Source: Hymenobacter arizonensis (GTDB lineage Bacteria; Bacteroidota; Bacteroidia; Cytophagales; Hymenobacteraceae). From it: a stretch of 64,000 bases of DNA. Made by a program: the position numbers and the translations under genes. Each line of letters begins with the position of its first letter. Position 1 is the first letter of the stretch. The notes beneath the pieces are model-generated. The model searched no databases. It was not told the origin of the DNA and saw nothing but the letters and a program-made list of their open reading frames with translations. This document shows positions 8,022 through 16,710 of this stretch, in pieces. The DNA lies in assembly GCF_900115775.1 (NCBI RefSeq), contig NZ_FOXS01000006.1:1-64000 (forward strand), read 5' to 3'.

Positions 8022-8729
8022 ATGCTGAATAAACAAGAGTTTCGCAAGTTTGCTGTTAAGCACCAGGGCCTCAGCGGGCTGGGTGTTGACCAATACATTC
8101 AACACGTGGAAGGCCAGACGCGCGGTGGCCTCATCATGCCAACTGGCATGACCCGCTCAGTAATTGAAGAGCGTCCCACGCGTTTCGCTGAAATCGACGT
8201 GTTCTCGCGCCTTATCATGGACCGGATTGTGTTCCTGGGCACTGCCGTAGATGACTATATCGCCAACATTCTGACGGCGCAGATGCTGTTCCTAGAGTCG
8301 GCCGATGCCAAGAAGGACATCTTGCTGTATATCAACTCGCCCGGTGGCTCGGTATATGCTGGTTTGGGCATTTATGACACCATGCAGTATGTGAACCCCG
8401 ATGTGGCCACTATTTGCACGGGCCTCGCGGCTTCGATGGGTGCGGTATTGCTGGCCGGTGGTGCCGCCAACAAGCGTTCGGCCCTCCCCCACGCTCGTGT
8501 GATGATTCACCAGCCCTCGGGTGGTGCGCAGGGTCAGTCGTCGGACATCGAAATCACGGCCCGCGAAATCCTGAAGCTCAAGAAGGAGCTGTATGACATT
8601 TTGGCCCAACACACTGGCAAAACTTACCAGGAAATCCACGACAACTCGGACCGCGACTACTGGATGCGTGCCGACGAGGCCAAAGAGTACGGCCTGATTG
8701 ACGAGGTACTGGAGAAGAAGAAAGACTAA
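8022..8729 (+). CDS. clpP: ATP-dependent Clp protease proteolytic subunit
   Basis: The 235-aa serine peptidase that forms the tetradecameric chamber served by ClpX. The catalytic triad is visible: Ser138 in GLAASMGA, His163 in MIHQPSGG, and Asp212 in RDYWM. The INSPGGSV segment (105-111) lies before the serine. The N-terminal extension of about 40 residues is longer than in E. coli, as is common in Bacteroidota. The start is ATG. It is followed by a terminator and an opposed outer-membrane protein gene, so it is not in one operon with clpX. Confidence 0.97.
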   Translation: MLNKQEFRKFAVKHQGLSGLGVDQYIQHVEGQTRGGLIMPTGMTRSVIEERPTRFAEIDVFSRLIMDRIVFLGTAVDDYIANILTAQMLFLESADAKKDILLYINSPGGSVYAGLGIYDTMQYVNPDVATICTGLAASMGAVLLAGGAANKRSALPHARVMIHQPSGGAQGQSSDIEITAREILKLKKELYDILAQHTGKTYQEIHDNSDRDYWMRADEAKEYGLIDEVLEKKKD

Positions 8730-8769
8730 TCACGAATTGGTCGAGTTCTTCGGAATTCATTTTGCATCG

Positions 8770-8802
8770 AAAAAGCCCCTGCTTCATCAGCAGGGGCTTT
8801 TT
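8770..8802. terminator. Bidirectional terminator between clpP and the outer-membrane protein gene
   Basis: AAAAAGCCCCTGC and GCAGGGGCTTTTT pair symmetrically. It lies at the meeting point of two convergent genes and can serve both. Confidence 0.9.
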
Positions 8803-8842
8803 GTTTTGTTTTAATCAAGAAGAATGACAGTATTTGAACGGG

Positions 8843-9589
8843 CTAAAACTTGCCGGTGATGCCTACTTTGAGGTAGGTTTGGTCGTAGCCCAGCTCGGTA
8901 AACACCCCAAGGTTTTCCAGCAAGAAATAGCGGCCACCCACGAAAATGCCGGGCCTTAACTTGACGCTATTTCCGGCATCGGGTGAGGCAATGCTGCCTT
9001 CAAATGAGGCCCTGGTGTATAGCAACCCAACTCCCAGGCCCCCATAAGCATCGAACTCGGGCAAGACGGGGTAGTGAAACGCGCCCCGCAGGGCCACTAG
9101 CACGTCGGTGTACTTCCAGTTGCCACCGTTGCCCAGGGCGTAGGAAGCCCTTTGGTAGCCCGCCAAAATGCCTGCTCCTAGCACACCGGGCCCGATTGTG
9201 AGCAGGCCGCGCTCGTATGACAGGCTAAGCGCCGGAGAGGCTGAAGGGCTCCCGCCGATGGCTTTTGACTCGTAATTGCTGCGGCTGCCCACGCCAATGC
9301 CGAAGTTCAGCACTTGGTCGCCGGCTACGAAAGGGCCGCCGGCAAACGTGGTGGGCAGCACGGTTTCGAGAAGAGAGGGTTCGGCCTCAGCGGCAGGCTC
9401 GGGGGGAGTGGTGGGGCGCGCAGGGGGCGCGGGAGTGGAAGTAGGCTTGGCAGCGGGCTTGGGTGCGGTGCTGGCGGGCCGGGCGGTGCGCTTGGGGGTT
9501 GGTTTGCGGGTGGTTTGGGCCTGGGCCCCGAAAAGGGGAAGAGCAGCCACCGATGCAGCTGCTACTAAAAGGCGAAAGACTCTCTTCAT
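8843..9589 (-). CDS. Outer-membrane beta-barrel protein with Pro/Ala-rich linker
   Basis: The 248-aa protein starts with a signal peptide (MKRVFRLLVAAASVAALPLFGAQA). A Lys-, Pro- and Ala-rich linker follows (about residues 25-75), then a barrel of alternating strands with many glycines and a terminal aromatic residue (KVGITGKF). This looks like the outer-membrane beta-barrel family of about 170-aa domains. The open frame extends upstream to 9877, but the signal peptide places the start at 9589. Just upstream, TTACTTTG is one mismatch from TAnnTTTG and would give almost no leader. It sits on the opposite strand between clpP and clpX. Function is unknown; a lipoprotein-free envelope structural or porin role is possible. 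Confidence 0.8.
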   Translation of the reverse strand: MKRVFRLLVAAASVAALPLFGAQAQTTRKPTPKRTARPASTAPKPAAKPTSTPAPPARPTTPPEPAAEAEPSLLETVLPTTFAGGPFVAGDQVLNFGIGVGSRSNYESKAIGGSPSASPALSLSYERGLLTIGPGVLGAGILAGYQRASYALGNGGNWKYTDVLVALRGAFHYPVLPEFDAYGGLGVGLLYTRASFEGSIASPDAGNSVKLRPGIFVGGRYFLLENLGVFTELGYDQTYLKVGITGKF

Positions 9590-10050
9590 AGAACTACAAA
9601 GTAAAAGGGTCAGGAATGAAAAGAGCGAGGTCGAGCGGGTTTCGGCAGCTATTGAAGCTGTTTGAAAGTGTTTGAACACACTTTGGAATGCCGTACTGCG
9701 CTTGCTGGCTCTCAAAACAACGCCGTTGAGAAAACCAGATGAACCAACCCGCGGTTGTGCTCCGAAAATCAGGCGTGCCTGTGCGCCGTTGGCGCTCAAG
9801 CAACCCTCCGATGGCGAGTCGTGTCCTCGATAATATCCTGGCTGAGCAAGTGCCTGTAGCAGATGACAAAATTTCACCTATCAAACAGGGATGGTTTTAT
9901 GAGTTGAAACGCTTTCATACTCAGATAATAGCTAATCCATACTTTTTGTGATGGCACCATTTTTCTCGTCGTAGGCGTTGGCCTTGTTGTACCTTTGAGC
10001 CCGCTTGTTTCAAAACTTGCCTTACCACCTACTATTCTATTCCTCTTTCC
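9590..10050. other. Divergent intergenic region between the OMP gene and clpX
   Basis: It holds the clpX promoter and upstream sequence of the outer-membrane protein gene. Short frames at 9739-9951 (+) and 9594-9884 (-) have no recognisable features and are not called. Confidence 0.6.
9990..9997 (+). promoter_or_regulatory. clpX promoter -7 element
   Basis: TACCTTTG, 53 nt before the GTG start of clpX. No clear TTG at the usual distance, so the -33 box is weak. Confidence 0.65.
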
Positions 10051-11274
10051 GTGGCTGAAATATCCTGTTCCTTTTGCAATAAGAGCAAGCGCGAAGTCGC
10101 CGTCATGATTTCGGGCATCAACGCCCACATCTGTGAAAAGTGTGTGGGCCAAGCTCAGCACATTCTCAACGAAGAAGCCAAAGCCCAGGACGCCAGCAAG
10201 CAACCCAAGTTTAATCTCATCAAGCCCAAGGCCATTAAGGAGCACCTCGACCAGTACGTGGTGGGCCAGGACGAGGCCAAGCGCGTGATGTCGGTAGCGG
10301 TGTATAACCACTACAAGCGTCTGATGCAGAAGCCCTCGGAAGACGAGGTGCAGATTGAAAAGTCCAATATCATTATGGTGGGCGAAACCGGCACTGGCAA
10401 AACCTTCCTGGCGCGCATGCTGGCCAAAATCCTGCAAGTGCCCTTCTGCATTGCCGATGCCACCGTGCTGACGGAAGCTGGCTACGTGGGCGAAGACGTG
10501 GAAAGCATCCTTACGCGCCTGCTGCAGGCCGCCGACTACAACTTGGAGGCAGCGGAGCGCGGCATTGTGTACATCGACGAAATCGATAAGATTGCCCGCA
10601 AGAGCGACAACCCCAGCATCACGCGCGACGTGAGCGGCGAGGGCGTGCAGCAGGCATTGCTGAAGCTTCTGGAGGGCACCGCCATCAACGTGCCGCCGCA
10701 GGGGGGCCGCAAGCACCCCGAGCAAAAGATGATTTCGGTGAACACTGAGAACATCCTTTTCATCTGTGGGGGCGCTTTTTCGGGCCTCGACCGCATTATC
10801 AAGAGCCGGCTCAACACCAAGCCGATGGGCTTCGCCAAGACCAACCTGGACGACCAGGTGGACACGGAGAACTTCCTGCGCTACGTATCGGCCCAGGACA
10901 TTAAGTCGTTTGGCCTCATCCCTGAGCTTATTGGTCGCCTGCCAGTTCTCACACACCTCAACCCACTGGACCGCAGCACACTGCGCCTTATTCTGACCGA
11001 GCCGAAGAACTCGCTAGTGCGGCAGTACAAGCGCCTGTTTGGCATGGAGAACATTGAGCTTGACTTCACGGAAGAAGCCCTCGAATACATTGTGGAGAAA
11101 GCCGATGAGTACCGCTTGGGTGCCCGCGGACTGCGCTCCATCTGCGAGAGCATTATGACTGATGCCATGTTTGAAATGCCTTCAGAGGAAGGCGCCGATG
11201 CCCTGCTCATCAACCTGAGCTACTGCCGCAGCAAGTTTGAGAAATCGACGCTGCGCCACATGCGGGCTGCTTAG
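10051..11274 (+). CDS. clpX: ATP-dependent Clp protease ATPase subunit
   Basis: AAA+ unfoldase that recognises tagged proteins and feeds them into ClpP. The 407-aa protein has the N-terminal C4 zinc-binding domain (Cys6, Cys9, Cys28, Cys31), Walker A GETGTGKT (111-118), pore loop GYVGED (144-149) and Walker B IVYIDEID (172-179). The sensor and C-terminal small domain with GARGLRSICE are present. The start is GTG, which gives MAEISCSFC, the usual N-terminus. It has its own promoter and is separated from clpP by an opposed gene, but the local order tig, clpP, clpX is kept. Confidence 0.97.
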   Translation: MAEISCSFCNKSKREVAVMISGINAHICEKCVGQAQHILNEEAKAQDASKQPKFNLIKPKAIKEHLDQYVVGQDEAKRVMSVAVYNHYKRLMQKPSEDEVQIEKSNIIMVGETGTGKTFLARMLAKILQVPFCIADATVLTEAGYVGEDVESILTRLLQAADYNLEAAERGIVYIDEIDKIARKSDNPSITRDVSGEGVQQALLKLLEGTAINVPPQGGRKHPEQKMISVNTENILFICGGAFSGLDRIIKSRLNTKPMGFAKTNLDDQVDTENFLRYVSAQDIKSFGLIPELIGRLPVLTHLNPLDRSTLRLILTEPKNSLVRQYKRLFGMENIELDFTEEALEYIVEKADEYRLGARGLRSICESIMTDAMFEMPSEEGADALLINLSYCRSKFEKSTLRHMRAA

Positions 11275-11287
11275 TACTACAGCTACA

Positions 11288-11329
11288 CGCATAAAAAAGG
11301 CCCGCCAATTGGCGGGCCTTTTTTATGCG
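11288..11329. terminator. Perfect 42-nt palindrome, bidirectional terminator
   Basis: A perfect palindrome centred at 11308/11309 with A-rich and T-rich ends (AAAAAAGGCCCGCC mirrored). It sits between convergent clpX and the metalloprotease gene and can end both transcripts. Confidence 0.92.
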
Positions 11330-11362
11330 CGAAACGGCCGGGAGATGGTCGACCCGGCGCTA

Positions 11363-14300
11363 TTATTCTACTACCACGCGCTGAATGCTCGGGGCGCGAC
11401 CTTCTATTTGCACGGTGAGCAAGTAGGTGCCGCTGGCCAGGCCGGCGGTGCTTAGCTCGGTGGTGTTGCCGCTGAAGCTGCGGGTGGCGATGGTCTGGCC
11501 CAGCACGTTGCGCAGGGTGAGCTGGGCTTTGCCAGTAGAAGCTGTTAGGCGTACGTTCAGAATGCCTTTGCCGGCGACTGGATTAGGCCAGACGCTGAAC
11601 TCGCTTTTGCTGGCATTGGCAGTAGCGGTGGCGGTGGTTACGGTGAAGGCGGTGCCTACGGTGAAGCCGTTGGGCGTGGTCACAACGACATTGCCGGTGG
11701 TGGCACCAACCGGAATGGTGAAGGTGATGGTGGTGCTGTTGACCACGGTGAAGCCAGTGACAGGCAAGCCGTTTAAAGTGAGAGCGGTGGCGCCGGTCAG
11801 GTCGGTGCCAGAGAGGGTGACGACGGTGCCAACCGGCCCGCTATTGGGGCTGAGGCCAGTGACAGTGGGCGTGCAAGTAGCGGTGAGCGTGAACGGACCC
11901 GTTTCGGAGCCGAGGCCGTTGTCGAAGCCGGTCAGGAAAATGCGATAGACCGTGCCCGCCACCGAGGGAAACGTGACGGTAGAAGTTGTAGTCCCGTCGG
12001 TGCAGACTGGCAACGAATCGTCGTTGCCGATTACGCAGGTGTAGGAACCGCACGTGCCCGTGTAAACAAACAGCATGGTGTCGAAACCGGTGGCGGCGTT
12101 GCAGGTCGTAAGGGTAATGTTGGTGCCGGTGCCCACAATGGTGTAGAAAACCCCACCGCCCTGAATGTCTTCGTCGCAGGTGCCGGTGGGGTCGCCGGTA
12201 TCGGTCACTCCCTCGGTATTGCCGGTGACTGTTTGGCCACAAGTCAGCGCGATGGCATTGGCACACAAATCATTGACAGGCGGCACCACAAAGGCAGTAT
12301 TGGAAACGCTTACCCCGCCGGGAGTTGTGACGGCAATGAGCCCGGTGGTAGCGCCGGTGGGCACGGTCACGGTAATCTGCGTGGCCGAATTCACGGTGAA
12401 GGTGGGCGCGGCCGTGCCGTTGAAAGTTACTTGCGTAGCATCGGAAAAAAAGTTGCCGGTTAGGACCACCACCGTACCTGCTGCTCCGGAAGCAGGCGTA
12501 AACGAAACAACGACAGGGGCTGGAATTACCGTGAAGCTGGTGGCGGAAACACCGGTAGCGATGGGCGTGATAATGGAAATGGGGCCGGTGGTGGCGTTTA
12601 CGGGCACGGTGGCCGTTATCTGAGTGGCCGAGTTTACCGTAAAGCTGGGCGCGTTGGTGCCGTTGAAAGTCACGCGGGTGGCACCGCTGAAGTTGGTCCC
12701 TGTGATGATTACACTAGTCCCTACAGGACCGGCCATCGGTGAGAAACTGCTGATAATTGGAGGAGGACCAACAATAAACGAAGCAGTGGAGGTGGCTGTC
12801 CCGGTTGGGCCCGTGACGGTGATGGGGCCCGTGGTGGTGCCGGCTGCCACGGTGGCCGTGAGCTGAGTGGGCGAGTTCACCGTGAAGCTGGTTGCCGCAA
12901 CACCGTTGAAGCTAACGGCCGTGGCGCCCGTGAAATTTGAGCCCAGCACGGTGACGACCGTACCGGCCAGCCCGCCGGTGGGCGTGAAGCTGCTGATGGA
13001 CGGCCCCACCGTGGGCGGCGTGATGGTGAAGTTGGCGTTTGAGATGTCGAAGAAGTAGTTGTCGGCGGCCTCCACCATTACGCGGGCCTGGGTTTGGGTC
13101 GAAGTGGGGCTGGGAGCTATTACCACGGCCGAGCCGTCGTTGGGTTCGTTTTGAGCCAGCAGCACGGGGTAGGTCAGGCCGCCGTCGAGGCTCAGGCGCA
13201 GGTTGACGAGGGCGCAGCTAACGGGGGCGTTGGTGGTACCGGCAACGTCCCAGGTTACGGTTTGGGCCGCGCCGCCGGTCCAGGACACGGCGGTATTGGG
13301 GGCAGTCACGACAAAAGGCCCCGAGGTGCTGGTTACCGCCAGGTTGACGAAAGGGCTGAAGTCTACACCGCCAATTACGCCGGCCGGGCCGCTGTGCTCG
13401 TCGCGGGCCGTGCAGCGAAACCGCATTGTGCGCGTTACGACTGGTAGCCGCTCGCCCAGCGTAGTGGTGTTATTTACGAGGTCGATTAGGCGGGGGAAAT
13501 AGCGCGTGCTTGAAGCAGTGGGGTTGAAAGAGCGGAAAAGCGGCACGTTCTGGCCGGGCACCTGGGCAGCCGTAGGCGCAGACTGCGGGCCGGTGTCCAT
13601 TTGCTCCCACGAGTACGTGAGGGGGTCGTTTTCGGCGTCGGTAGCCGTGGCCGTGAGCTTGAAGGGCGTGCCGATGGGCAAGGTTCTGCCGCTGGCTGGG
13701 GCCGTTACCACAGGGGCCGTGTTGCCGGTGGGCAAGTTGGCGGCGGTGTTGCAGGTCGTGCTTTCGATGAACGTGCGCATTTCCTGGAAGCTACCGGTGT
13801 GAAAAACCGCATCGGAAGCGGTCTGCACGTTATTGCTGGGGCCGCAGATGCCCGCGTAGGCCATGATGGTGGTGCCCGAACCTGGCTCCCAGGCCGTAGG
13901 GGCATTGCGGTTTCCACCGGCACAATTGTCGGCGTCGCCGTTGAAGGAATGGCTGCCACCAAACTGGTGCCCCATTTCATGCGCAACAAAATCGATGTCG
14001 AAGGCGTCGCCTGTAGGGTTTGGCAAGCCAGTGACGCCGCCTGCTTTCAATGTGGCGTTGCACACTGAGCCCTGGTAGGCTATGCCCCCCTCGCCCGTGC
14101 CGAACACATGGCCAATGTCGTAGTTGGCAGTGCCAATAATGGCGTCCAGATTGGTCTGGTTCTGGGCCAGCATGGCGTTGGCGTTGTTATTGGTATAGGG
14201 CGTGTTCGGTTGGGGACCTGTGCCACTCAGAAAAACCAGCTGGTTGTTGTTGGGCACCAGCACCATGCGTACGGCCAATTCCTTCTCGTACACGCCCACC

Positions 14301-15109
14301 ACACGGTTGACCGTGGATACTTCGCTGGCCAACACGCTGGCAACGGTGTTGCCCTTGACCAGCGCGTATTGGGGTGTGCACGCCAGTGCCAGGCGATAGG
14401 TACGCAGCACCGAGCCGCTGGGAGCGGACGGGCGGGCACTGCCGTTGGTGCCTGTGTTGGGCTGCTTGGCAACTGCTGATTTCGGCTGCTTACTTACTGC
14501 GCCGCAAGGAGCTACTCGGACCGCCGCGCGGTTCATATCGCGCCGATAGAAGCTCAAGTAATGCCGCATGTCAGTCTGGCTCACGGGGTCGACGTAGAAG
14601 CTATTGCCGGCCGTAGTGAGCACCTGCGCATGAAAGCCTTGCGGCGTCATGTCGAGGCGCACCGAGGCTGCGGGGTCATCGAGGCCCACGCCGGCGTAGG
14701 TTTTAATCTCGGGAAAGCGGGCGGCCAGGGCCGGAGCCATTACCGCCGTTTGGCGCAGGGCAAAGCGCCCGGTAGTGCCGTCGGGTAAAGGCAGGGCGAA
14801 CACCAACGGCGCCGCGCCGGCCTGAGCTTCGGCCGGCGCCGTGGCCAGCGTGCCGCGCATGGCGGCTACATCGAGCGTTAGAGCTTGAGACCGAAACAGC
14901 GCCGACGCCAGCGTCGAGGCCACGGCTGCTGCACGGGCTTCGGCATTGGCCTGAAAAAGCACCGCCCCCCCCCGTTGCTGGGCCCGAGCGCCGGATATAA
15001 AACCAAGGGCTAAAAGCAGGCAAGCCCCCAGTCGGCCAAAACCATTTCTGAAGGTAGAGCGCTCCGAGGATGAAGGAGCAACCGGCTTGGGCGTATTTGA
15101 TTTTTTCAT
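11363..15109 (-). CDS. Secreted multidomain zinc metalloprotease with T9SS sorting tail
   Basis: A 1,248-aa exported protein. A signal peptide (about residues 25-44) is followed by a propeptide-like region and a reprolysin-type catalytic domain. The zinc site HEMGHQFGGSH is at 377-387, with the Met-turn IMAYAG near 415-420. Next are an immunoglobulin-like region (about 464-700) and three consecutive IPT/TIG domains (about 703-942). A Cys-containing pre-peptidase-like domain (946-1080) with NDLCANA, a fourth IPT/TIG domain (about 1082-1162) and a T9SS type A tail (FSVWPNP, LGQ, LASGTYLLTV) complete it. It should cross the outer membrane by type IX secretion and act on external proteins. A run of nine G lies just after the signal peptide. 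It stands alone, convergent with clpX. Substrate unknown. Confidence 0.93.
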   Translation of the reverse strand: MKKSNTPKPVAPSSSERSTFRNGFGRLGACLLLALGFISGARAQQRGGAVLFQANAEARAAAVASTLASALFRSQALTLDVAAMRGTLATAPAEAQAGAAPLVFALPLPDGTTGRFALRQTAVMAPALAARFPEIKTYAGVGLDDPAASVRLDMTPQGFHAQVLTTAGNSFYVDPVSQTDMRHYLSFYRRDMNRAAVRVAPCGAVSKQPKSAVAKQPNTGTNGSARPSAPSGSVLRTYRLALACTPQYALVKGNTVASVLASEVSTVNRVVGVYEKELAVRMVLVPNNNQLVFLSGTGPQPNTPYTNNNANAMLAQNQTNLDAIIGTANYDIGHVFGTGEGGIAYQGSVCNATLKAGGVTGLPNPTGDAFDIDFVAHEMGHQFGGSHSFNGDADNCAGGNRNAPTAWEPGSGTTIMAYAGICGPSNNVQTASDAVFHTGSFQEMRTFIESTTCNTAANLPTGNTAPVVTAPASGRTLPIGTPFKLTATATDAENDPLTYSWEQMDTGPQSAPTAAQVPGQNVPLFRSFNPTASSTRYFPRLIDLVNNTTTLGERLPVVTRTMRFRCTARDEHSGPAGVIGGVDFSPFVNLAVTSTSGPFVVTAPNTAVSWTGGAAQTVTWDVAGTTNAPVSCALVNLRLSLDGGLTYPVLLAQNEPNDGSAVVIAPSPTSTQTQARVMVEAADNYFFDISNANFTITPPTVGPSISSFTPTGGLAGTVVTVLGSNFTGATAVSFNGVAATSFTVNSPTQLTATVAAGTTTGPITVTGPTGTATSTASFIVGPPPIISSFSPMAGPVGTSVIITGTNFSGATRVTFNGTNAPSFTVNSATQITATVPVNATTGPISIITPIATGVSATSFTVIPAPVVVSFTPASGAAGTVVVLTGNFFSDATQVTFNGTAAPTFTVNSATQITVTVPTGATTGLIAVTTPGGVSVSNTAFVVPPVNDLCANAIALTCGQTVTGNTEGVTDTGDPTGTCDEDIQGGGVFYTIVGTGTNITLTTCNAATGFDTMLFVYTGTCGSYTCVIGNDDSLPVCTDGTTTSTVTFPSVAGTVYRIFLTGFDNGLGSETGPFTLTATCTPTVTGLSPNSGPVGTVVTLSGTDLTGATALTLNGLPVTGFTVVNSTTITFTIPVGATTGNVVVTTPNGFTVGTAFTVTTATATANASKSEFSVWPNPVAGKGILNVRLTASTGKAQLTLRNVLGQTIATRSFSGNTTELSTAGLASGTYLLTVQIEGRAPSIQRVVVE
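12284..13003 (-). repeat. Three tandem IPT/TIG-coding repeats
   Basis: Within the metalloprotease gene, three consecutive segments of about 80 codons each encode PxISSFxPxxGxxGTxVxxxGxxF and FTVNSxTQ motifs. The DNA copies are clearly related (for example repeated GTGGCACC-type and GGCACGGTG-type blocks). A fourth, separate copy lies downstream. They could support recombination that changes repeat number. Confidence 0.75.
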
Positions 15110-15365
15110 GCAGCGGTGGCCTGGAATAGAAATAGTAAAACTAAGAAAAAACCACTAGCCATTTTTCCGAATTTAAGTTCCTGATTGGCTGGAGCAATGA
15201 GGATTGTTTCAGAGTTGAGTACTTGAATGGGCATGTAGAATGCAGTTGAACATGAGCTCAATCCGCATTGGTTTAATTCAAGAGCAATTCTGTATTCTGA
15301 CAGCTAACCGTAACAGAAGTTCAAAAAGCGAATTCCGGCTGTTGGGAAGTATCAAAGCAACCAAC
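15110..15365. other. Intergenic region upstream of the metalloprotease
   Basis: A moderately A+T-rich stretch with no reading frame of substance. It should hold the metalloprotease promoter, but no TAnnTTTG match was found on the minus strand. Confidence 0.5.
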
Positions 15366-15397
15366 AAAAAAGCTCCGGGTTAGTACCCGGAGCTTTT
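15366..15397 (-). terminator. Terminator of the lpxB transcript
   Basis: AGCTCCGGG and CCCGGAGCT pair around TTAGTA, with A-run and T-run ends. It lies about 90 nt past the lpxB stop, with the better T tract on the minus strand. Confidence 0.85.
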
Positions 15398-15485
15398 GCA
15401 CGTTTAATGGATGTGGGTGGCCGTTGCAGACACTGCGGCCTCTTGATTCACGGCTTATTTCTGGCGTGCAGCTGAGCGGCGCGGC

Positions 15486-16598
15486 TCAGCCAACTTGCAG
15501 GTACTTCACCATCAGCTCGGCGGTTTTTCTGGCGGCTTGCTGCTGGCCTAGCTTTTCGCGAATTTCGGCATAGCCGGCCTTGATGCGGGCCATGTATTCG
15601 TCGTTTGTCAGCATGGTCTTCAGCTCATCGAGCAGATTGCGGGCGTTGAAATCGTTCTGAATTAACTCCTTCACCACGGCCCGGCCCGCAATCAGGTTGA
15701 CGAGGGATATAAAGGGCACTTTGATGACCATCTTGCCAATGGCGTAGCTCAGGTTGCTGGTGCGGTAGCACACAATCTGGGGCACGCCGAACAGGGCCGT
15801 TTCGAGCGTGGCCGTGCCGCTGGTGACAAGGGCCGCCTTGGCGTGGCTGAGCAGGTCAAACGTTTGCTCGAACAGGAAGCGAATGCCGTTGCGCTCAAAG
15901 TGGCGGTAGTAGTTCGGGTCGAGGTTGCTGACGCCGGCCACCACAAACTGGTACTCTTGAAAGCCGGGCAAAATGGCAATCATTTCGTGCAGCATTTCCT
16001 CAATTTCCTGCTTGCGCGAGCCCGGTAGCACGGCGATAATCGGCTTGTTGGGGTCGATACGGTTGCGCTCGAAGAAGTCGGGCGTGGGCTGAAACTCGGC
16101 CACTGCGTCGGCCGTGGGGTTGCCGGTGTAGTCGACGCCGTAGCCGAATTTGTTGTAGAACTCTTCTTCGAAAGGCAGAATGACGAACATCCGGTCTACG
16201 CGGGCCTTTACTTTCTCAACGCGTCCCTGGTTCCAGGCCCAGATTTTGGGTGAGATGTAGTAAAACACCTTGATTCCATTGTCTTTGGCCACTTTGGCCA
16301 TGCGCAGATTGAAGCCAGCATAGTCTACCAGAATCAACACGTCGGGCTTGTACGTCAGCAAATCGGCCTGGCACTGCTTCAGGTAGCCTCGAAACTTGAG
16401 GACGCTGGTGGCTGCTTCCACAAAGCCCATGATGGCCAGGTCCTGGTAGTGACGCACCAACTCGCCGCCGACGGCCTGCATTTGGTCGCCGCCCCAGAAA
16501 CGAAACTGCGCGTTGGCGTCTTGGCCTTGCAGCTCGCGCATGAGGTGGGCGGCGTGAAAGTCGCCCGACCGCTCGCCGGCAATTAGGTAATATTTCAT
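15486..16598 (-). CDS. lpxB: Lipid-A-disaccharide synthase
   Basis: Joins UDP-diacylglucosamine and lipid X into the lipid A disaccharide at the inner membrane. The 370-aa length fits. N-terminal YLIAGERSGDFHAAHLM, the WGGDQM segment and PKIWAWNQGRVEKVK are family hallmarks, and VLPGSRKQEIEE and TSGTATLETALFG form the UDP-sugar site. ATG start. Downstream of queD on the same strand, separated by an inverted-repeat element of 112 bases, so co-transcription is possible but uncertain. Confidence 0.96.
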   Translation of the reverse strand: MKYYLIAGERSGDFHAAHLMRELQGQDANAQFRFWGGDQMQAVGGELVRHYQDLAIMGFVEAATSVLKFRGYLKQCQADLLTYKPDVLILVDYAGFNLRMAKVAKDNGIKVFYYISPKIWAWNQGRVEKVKARVDRMFVILPFEEEFYNKFGYGVDYTGNPTADAVAEFQPTPDFFERNRIDPNKPIIAVLPGSRKQEIEEMLHEMIAILPGFQEYQFVVAGVSNLDPNYYRHFERNGIRFLFEQTFDLLSHAKAALVTSGTATLETALFGVPQIVCYRTSNLSYAIGKMVIKVPFISLVNLIAGRAVVKELIQNDFNARNLLDELKTMLTNDEYMARIKAGYAEIREKLGQQQAARKTAELMVKYLQVG

Positions 16599-16707
16599 TT
16601 AACAATTATCAATTAGCATTTAACACGCAGTTCTTATCATCAACATTTTCCGGCTGCCTGCAACTGACGCATGCGCCTGTTAAATGTTACTTGATAGATG
16701 TTAAATG
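16596..16707. repeat. Intergenic inverted repeat, CATTTAACA type
   Basis: Arms of about 30 nt (16596-16625 and 16678-16707) are imperfect inverted copies. Each holds two CATTTAACA/TGTTAAATG blocks flanking TTGATA-like sequence. The left arm includes the lpxB start codon. It looks like a dispersed chromosomal repeat; copy number needs a genome search. Confidence 0.65.
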
Positions 16708-16710
16708 AGG

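Noticed and set aside
9739..9951. 70-aa frame upstream of clpX
   Set aside because: No similarity or start context; it lies in the region expected to hold divergent promoters.
9874..10956. 360-aa minus-strand frame opposite clpX
   Set aside because: Antisense to a clear clpX gene; no domain or signal peptide.
11427..12866. Series of Val/Gly/Thr-rich plus-strand frames over the metalloprotease
   Set aside because: They are reverse-strand readings of the repetitive IPT/TIG coding segments.
12284..13003. Regular repeats that could suggest a CRISPR array
   Set aside because: Repeats are about 240 nt, divergent and in frame within a gene; they encode IPT/TIG domains. No CRISPR-like short repeat with spacers was seen anywhere.
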